A DNA stretch of 37,500 nucleotides from Chromera velia. Taxonomy: Eukaryota > Sar > Chromeraceae. Below the pieces are notes generated by a model that saw only the letters and a list, made by a program, of their open reading frames with translations, had not been told where the DNA came from and searched no databases. The position numbers were made by a program, and so were the translations under genes. The stretch lies in NCBI GenBank assembly GCA_018398765.1, contig JAHBMJ010005061.1:14512-52011 (forward strand). The letters are read 5' to 3'. Shown one piece after another: positions 32,800 to 37,500 of the stretch (position 1 is its first letter; each line of letters opens with the position of its first letter).

Positions 32800-33375
32800 A
32801 TGTGCGTCCAGGGAGAACTTCACCTTTGCGACAGATCTCTCTGTTCAGAACTCAGCAACGAACGAAGAAGGGAAGGAAGGAAGGAAGGAAGGAAGGAAGG
32901 AAACGGAAACCGATTTTCCTTCGGGGTCACTCAGATTGTCATGCAATCTGTTGATGACGCACGCGCACCAACCAGTGTTAGAGAAGAAAAGAAATCGACA
33001 GGTGTGCTCGGCCTGACCCGATCAGATGAATTCTTTTATTTATCCAGGATCCTGGATTCACCTGTGCTTTCTTTTTCACTATGGATGCTTGCAGTCGAAA
33101 CATTCCCTTCATCTGCCATCTCCAAAAACAAAGCAGTCAGGGACCCAAAAGCAGACGTGGAAAGGGAGAAAACAACTGTGAACGACCGACAGATGTTGGC
33201 AGATGAGCAGGATTGGAAAAGGAGAAGTTCGAAGAAATTGATTGAAAGTGAACAAAAGACAGACACACAGATGACACCGCCGTCCTTCCCCATACATCCC
33301 CGAATCCCTCTTGCACTGTCACCCATGCACTTTCCCTCCGAACCCCAACCAGGCAAGCCAAGATCAGCTCAGTAG
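32800..33375 (+). CDS. Doubtful ORF, 191 codons, overlaps a GGAA tract
   Basis: An ATG-initiated frame that runs through a GGAA microsatellite (about 32872-32901, giving an RKEG repeat) into mixed polar sequence. No domain was recognised. Its end overlaps the tentative last exon (33481-33369) of the minus-strand zinc-repeat gene, so both cannot be fully right unless they overlap tail to tail. Confidence 0.2.
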   Translation: MCVQGELHLCDRSLCSELSNERRREGRKEGRKEGNGNRFSFGVTQIVMQSVDDARAPTSVREEKKSTGVLGLTRSDEFFYLSRILDSPVLSFSLWMLAVETFPSSAISKNKAVRDPKADVEREKTTVNDRQMLADEQDWKRRSSKKLIESEQKTDTQMTPPSFPIHPRIPLALSPMHFPSEPQPGKPRSAQ

Positions 33376-36300
33376 CGAAGGTCTCCACTCTCTGCTTCTG
33401 CGGCAAAGGTCACGAACATTTCTTTTTCCAGCTGTGCATATCGACCACGGGCAGTGACTACTACCACAATGCTCCTCTCTTCTTTTCTAAACAGGAAAGA
33501 AAGACTGTACAAGAGAGCGTGGTGCAAGAGTGCAACACACGCGCAAGGTGGGAAAGTATGCAGAGCGTCGCCTTTCAAGAGAGTCAGCTCCCCTCTCAAA
33601 CCAAGCCGCACTGTTCAACTACTGTGCGGCCGGCCACTCACGTGACAATGGAGACAGGCTATCTTCCCCCCCATGTGCCCCCTGTCCCTGCACTGCCTCG
33701 TGCGGAAGCCCTCTGCCACTCACCCCGGACTGCGTTTGCCCAATTTGCAAATGAAGATTCATTGAAGGCGACGAGGAGGAGGAACTTCCCTCGGAGGCTG
33801 ATCGTGCCACAGGACCCCCAATGGAAATTGTCGCACTGTGCATGTGGTTGGGGAGTGGCCCGTCATCTCCCTCCTCCTGAGGTAATTGGAGAGTCGGGTC
33901 AGGGGAGAGAATGTCACTCAGATCACATCCCTGCCCGTCCTCCAAGATTTCCCCCCCGTCGGACGATTGCAATCCCATGAGGGTGTGGGGGGGTCCTCTG
34001 TTGGTGGCTAATGTTGGAGGGGCGGGTGGGGGGAGGGGGGGATCTGGTACGAAAGAGAGAGGGTGGACGTGTTGGGAGAGATGATGCTGTGAGTGTGGGT
34101 CGGGGAGAGAATCGACTGGATTTGGGGACAATTGGGCCGCATGTAATGAAAGAGGGGGCAAGGGAGGTGCGGGTGCCACTCCCAAGAACGACAGCCCTGG
34201 AGAAGACGCGAGAGGCCCTGTGCCTCCCGTCGTTAACGGAAGAGATGGAAGGTGCGTCCCTCTTAAGGGGGGAGGGGGGGGATCTGAAAGCTTCTGTGAA
34301 GGCCTACTTGTGCTGCTGTTGGTCCGGGTGGAACGGGTCCGGCCCGGGTTCGGGTGACTTCTACATACGGCACACCTTCTTCGCTCTTTCGAGTGCACAC
34401 AGAACGCACCCCCACCGCACGTACGACAATAGTATCGTTTCTTTCCATGTTCGCAGATACTTTTTCCCCCACATTCTCGGCATTCATCTCTACGTTTCTT
34501 ATGCTGACAGATTCCCTTTCCCCCACAGTCTTTGCACTTATCCCTCCTTTTCCCGTGCTCACACAAACCCGTGCCGCCACAATCCCGACACCTCCGTCTC
34601 TCCCGACCATGCCCGCAAATTTCGGATCCTCCACATTCACGACATCGCCGACGCTCCTTCCGATGAACGCACAGCTGTCTCCCAGGATCATCCTGAGACG
34701 GGGACAGAGGCGGTTGAGACGGTGCAGCAGGGCTTGGTGGTATCTCCAGTCTCCGCTTCCTCTCACCGCCACTACCCCGCAACTCGTCAATATCATTGGC
34801 TAACAGGGCAGGGGGGAGAGGGGGGCTCAGACCTGAATAGCTCTCAAGGGTAGTCCCCTTGACGTCCTCCTGTCCCTCTGCGTGGAGACTTGAGGGCATC
34901 GGCTGCTGGCACAAATTTGACGGAAATGCGGCGGCGGAAGAGAGGGACATATCATCGGGGGGGGACCCGAAGCTGGCGGCTACTGCATCAGGAAGGTGGT
35001 GGTGAGGGAGCATTGGGTTCGGTACTGCTGCTGCACCGTGTGAGAGTCCTAAAGAAGGAGACGAGGGAATCCCATCTCCCGCTTGAATGGGCGTGGCGGG
35101 GGGAACGGGCGGGTGCTGCTGCGAGGGACTCAGGGGACATTGCTCCATTGGGTGCTGGAAAAAAGGAGCAGAAACAGCATGTATATGGGAAGGCGAGTGG
35201 ACTCCCGCATGCGTGCGTAAACCTCGATCGGACATCCCATCAGCAACAGCAGCAGCAGCAGAAGGTTCCTCGGGGGGTATGCTGAAGGGGCTTGGGGAAC
35301 CTCCCGTGTCGTCGACTTCGACTGAGGCAGCTGGGGGATGGCCAGAGGGTATGGAGGGGGCAGCCTGTCCCCCTTCTCCAATTTCGGAAGAGGAAGGCAG
35401 AGGAATTTCTGCTCTCTCCCCCTCTTCGCTGTTCCCTGCTGAAGGAGGCAAATGGGAATCTTGCTCTTCCACATTCCTCCCTGATCCTGTCGCTTGTACG
35501 TCTAGGAGGGGGTGGTGCGGGTGTGTGTGAGGGTGATGTAAGGGTGTGTGGCCATGCAAGGAAGGGTGGTGGTCGTTCTCGGGGTGCGTCTGCATAGATG
35601 CATGAGGTGCCACGCAACTCGGGAAGGGCACAGAGGAAGATGAAGCGGATGAAGAAGAGCTGGAGGATGAAGAAGAAGAGGAACTGGAGCAGTACGAGGA
35701 TGAGGAGGGGGCAGCTGTGTTTGCTACGGATGGACTCTGTGGGCTTGGGAGGCACCCCTCTTCTACTTTAAGCTGAATTACACGTCTCGACGACGGTGAC
35801 AACAGCCCTTCCTCTAGTTTCATACGCGGAGATTCATCTTCTACTTTCAGATCCCGCATCCCCCCCATGTCTTCTTGGGGCAAGTGCGGGAGAAACTGCG
35901 AACGGTAACCATTGACGTGAAGCCCTGTGAACCCCCCCCTATGCCTAGTCGGATCGCCGGACTCCTCTCCAAGCTCTGGTCTGTCCGCCTTCATCAGCCC
36001 TGATGAGGCTGAGGGAGATGAAGGCCCCGGTATGCCCCTCGACACAGCCGCGGCAACCAGATCTTCTTCATCGTCCCCCCTTCCCGGAAAACTTGGAAGG
36101 CCAGGCCGAACTCGTGCGGCAGTTGAAGAAAGTCCGTCCATGTTGCCTGATCCCACTGCATGCACTCAAGAGAAGATGTGTGATCTCAGCCGTAGAAGTA
36201 GAGAGACAGAAAAATGGAGACAGACACAAACAGAAAAGGCCGGGGGGCAGGACAGGCAAAGAGACCGGCAAGAACACCAGTAGGCATACAAATCGATGTT

Positions 36301-37009
36301 GAGGGACACAGGCGAATAGCTCAGGTGCACAGAAAGATGACAAGAGTTCGGCCGGCAGACAGACACACCAGCAGGCAGACACGCAGCCAGGACAACCCGA
36401 CGCGTCCGAACCTTCTGAGGGTGGGGAGACAGAACATCCGGGTGGACAATATTCTGACGACAACAATGCCATTTTAGGTGTGCAAATCGTCCAGGGTCCC
36501 CATTCCTATGGGAACAAGGTGAAAAAATCGGAAGTCAACATTCAACAGCTTGTCTTCACCCGCTTCATCATCTATCGACCTCTCCTTGAAGATTTGAGAG
36601 CAGAGACTGACTGAAGTGACTGACCTGCGGAGGGGAGTGTCACTGTTGTCGGGTGATGGTACTCATCAACATGTGAAGGGTCCACGAGCATGTGGTGGTC
36701 ATCTACCGCCATATGGAAATCATCCTCCATGTGCACTCCTCCGTGGACGTGCAGTTGGGGATCGGAATGATGATCTGTGTCGCCGCTACTTGAATCCTCA
36801 CTCCCCCTCTGTCTTCCTGGAGAGTGGAAAAGCAGCCCGTGATGGTGATGTTGGTGGTGGTACGGACTCTCATGGAGGTGTGGATCCTCTCCGTAAAGAT
36901 TCGGGAGAGTTTGTCGGTGCCCATGCAGAAGTCCGTGGTCGCGTCCTTCGTCCAATTCAACTTTGCACCTTCCGAAGTCGGCTCCGACAGGTGAAAAGGA
37001 GGACGACAT
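33369..37009 (-). CDS. Ser/Pro/His-rich protein with six C-H-C-C zinc repeats, probable regulator
   Basis: Exons on the minus strand: 37009-36625, 36155-33642, and tentatively 33481-33369, giving 1003 aa. Without the last splice the frame instead ends at 33619. The 36625/36155 junction is strong (CAG|gtcagt, tgcag|, phase 1). The N-terminal quarter is His-rich (PYHHQHHHHG). Residues about 228-262 hold three SUMO-type motifs: LKVEDESP (Lys232, a full phosphorylation-dependent sumoylation pattern), MKLEEG (Lys241) and LKVEEG (Lys258). A poly-Ser tract and long Pro/His/Ser-rich disordered stretches follow. Residues about 623-726 are six repeats of C-x-H-x6-C-x2-C (for example GLCEHGKRRDKCKDCGG), the same repeat as in the HNH protein at 11861. 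The C-terminal third is Pro/Ser-rich. A nuclear, nucleic-acid-binding regulator is the likely role by inference. It has no nuclease domain. Confidence 0.8.
34363..34674 (-). repeat. Six 54-bp coding repeats (zinc array)
   Basis: A tandem array of diverged 54-bp units encoding six C-x-H-x6-C-x2-C repeats, with the last lacking the trailing Gly-Gly. It has the same period and ligand spacing as the twelve-unit array at 12716-13357. Confidence 0.9.
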
Positions 37010-37210
37010 GACCAACGACGTTGCTTGAACTTTTCTCACTTTCACGCGACGATTGCCGCAAGGCCTGTCTCGTACAGACCGCTTATTGCCGCGTCCACTT
37101 GCATGCAAAATATATAAGAGACTGAGCTTCTTCTGATTGGTCGTTAACCAAACAAGTGACACAACTCCGATCAAGAACTCACTGATTTTCACTGATGCTC
37201 ACGGCTGAAA
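37010..37210. promoter_or_regulatory. Divergent promoter with TGCATGCA and TATA-like box
   Basis: Only about 200 bp separate the ATG of the zinc-repeat protein (minus, 37009) from the ATG at 37211 (plus). In the middle, TGCATGCA (37100-37107) is followed directly by an A-rich AATATATAAG stretch (about 37108-37117), a good TATA-box candidate for the plus-strand gene. Confidence 0.5.
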
Positions 37211-37500
37211 ATGGCTGGAATGAGTGCGGCGCGGCGCAACTATAATGCGGGTCGATGGTCCGTTCCGACGCCGCATTACAGATCCGTGCGAGCTGTCCCG
37301 CTATCGCGAAATTTCCGTTCGAATTTGTTTCGGTAAGTGCCTTTTTCGGTGCTTCCGGGGCCACTCACTCTTTTCTTTCAAACTCGACTCAGAGACGTAA
37401 CCTGTGCTACCACTAAAATCACGCAGTCTCTGCTTCTGTGTCTTTTAGCCTATGATTCGTTGCATAATGGCATCACTTGAATCCTGTCTACCGCTGTCGA
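37211..37500 (+). CDS. First exon of an unidentified gene, cut by window end
   Basis: An ATG at 37211 opens a 40-codon basic stretch (MAGMSAARRNYNAGRWSVP and onward, rich in Arg, Ser, Asn) that ends at a perfect donor, TTTCG|GTAAGT (exon 37211-37332, phase 2). The rest of the window is intron or beyond. The Arg-rich, acid-free composition could be an organelle targeting peptide. No family was recognised. Confidence 0.45.

Overview
The window looks like nuclear DNA of a photosynthetic protist. The best guess is a chromerid-type alveolate such as Chromera, but other algae with secondary plastids cannot be excluded. Reasons: genes are broken by many GT-AG introns; long CA, GA and tetranucleotide tracts sit in introns and intergenic DNA; coding DNA is moderately GC-rich and spacers are AT-rich; one enzyme carries a signal-peptide-like plastid leader; and the octamer TGCATGCA, a known apicomplexan AP2 target, is strongly over-represented. 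I had no database, so the organism call is inference. Exon structures were joined by hand from splice sites, reading phase and family motifs.

Layout. 1-1792: spacer. 1793-7578 (-): a CBM25-type starch-binding domain fused to a sucrose-6-phosphate phosphatase-type HAD enzyme, about 12 exons. It is divergent from 7738-10853 (+), an RsuA-type rRNA pseudouridine synthase with 5 exons. 11861-13903 (+): an intronless 680-codon protein with twelve tandem 18-residue C-H-C-C zinc repeats and a C-terminal HNH nuclease domain. 14900-17751 (-): archaeal-type 3-dehydroquinate synthase (DHQS II), 4 exons. It is divergent from 18487-19818 (+), a microbial rhodopsin with eight predicted membrane helices that keeps the retinal lysine but lacks the helix-C counterion. 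19819-27774: a long gene-poor tract with microsatellites and nested inverted-repeat elements, among them a clean 245-bp MITE with a perfect 8-bp target duplication. 27775-29297 (+): a secreted protein of unknown function with 7 exons and unusually short introns. 29298-33368: more repeats and two doubtful ORFs. 33369-37009 (-): a large Ser/Pro/His-rich protein with six of the same zinc repeats and SUMO-type motifs, probably a nuclear regulator. It is divergent from a gene whose first exon is at 37211-37332 (+) and which runs off the window.

The genes do not form one pathway. Two concern plastid or storage metabolism (sucrose/starch, shikimate), one rRNA modification and one light sensing. The two zinc-repeat proteins share a repeat in two different contexts, one joined to a nuclease and one to a disordered regulator. 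These, the eight-helix counterion-less rhodopsin and the starch-binding phosphatase fusion are the most interesting items.
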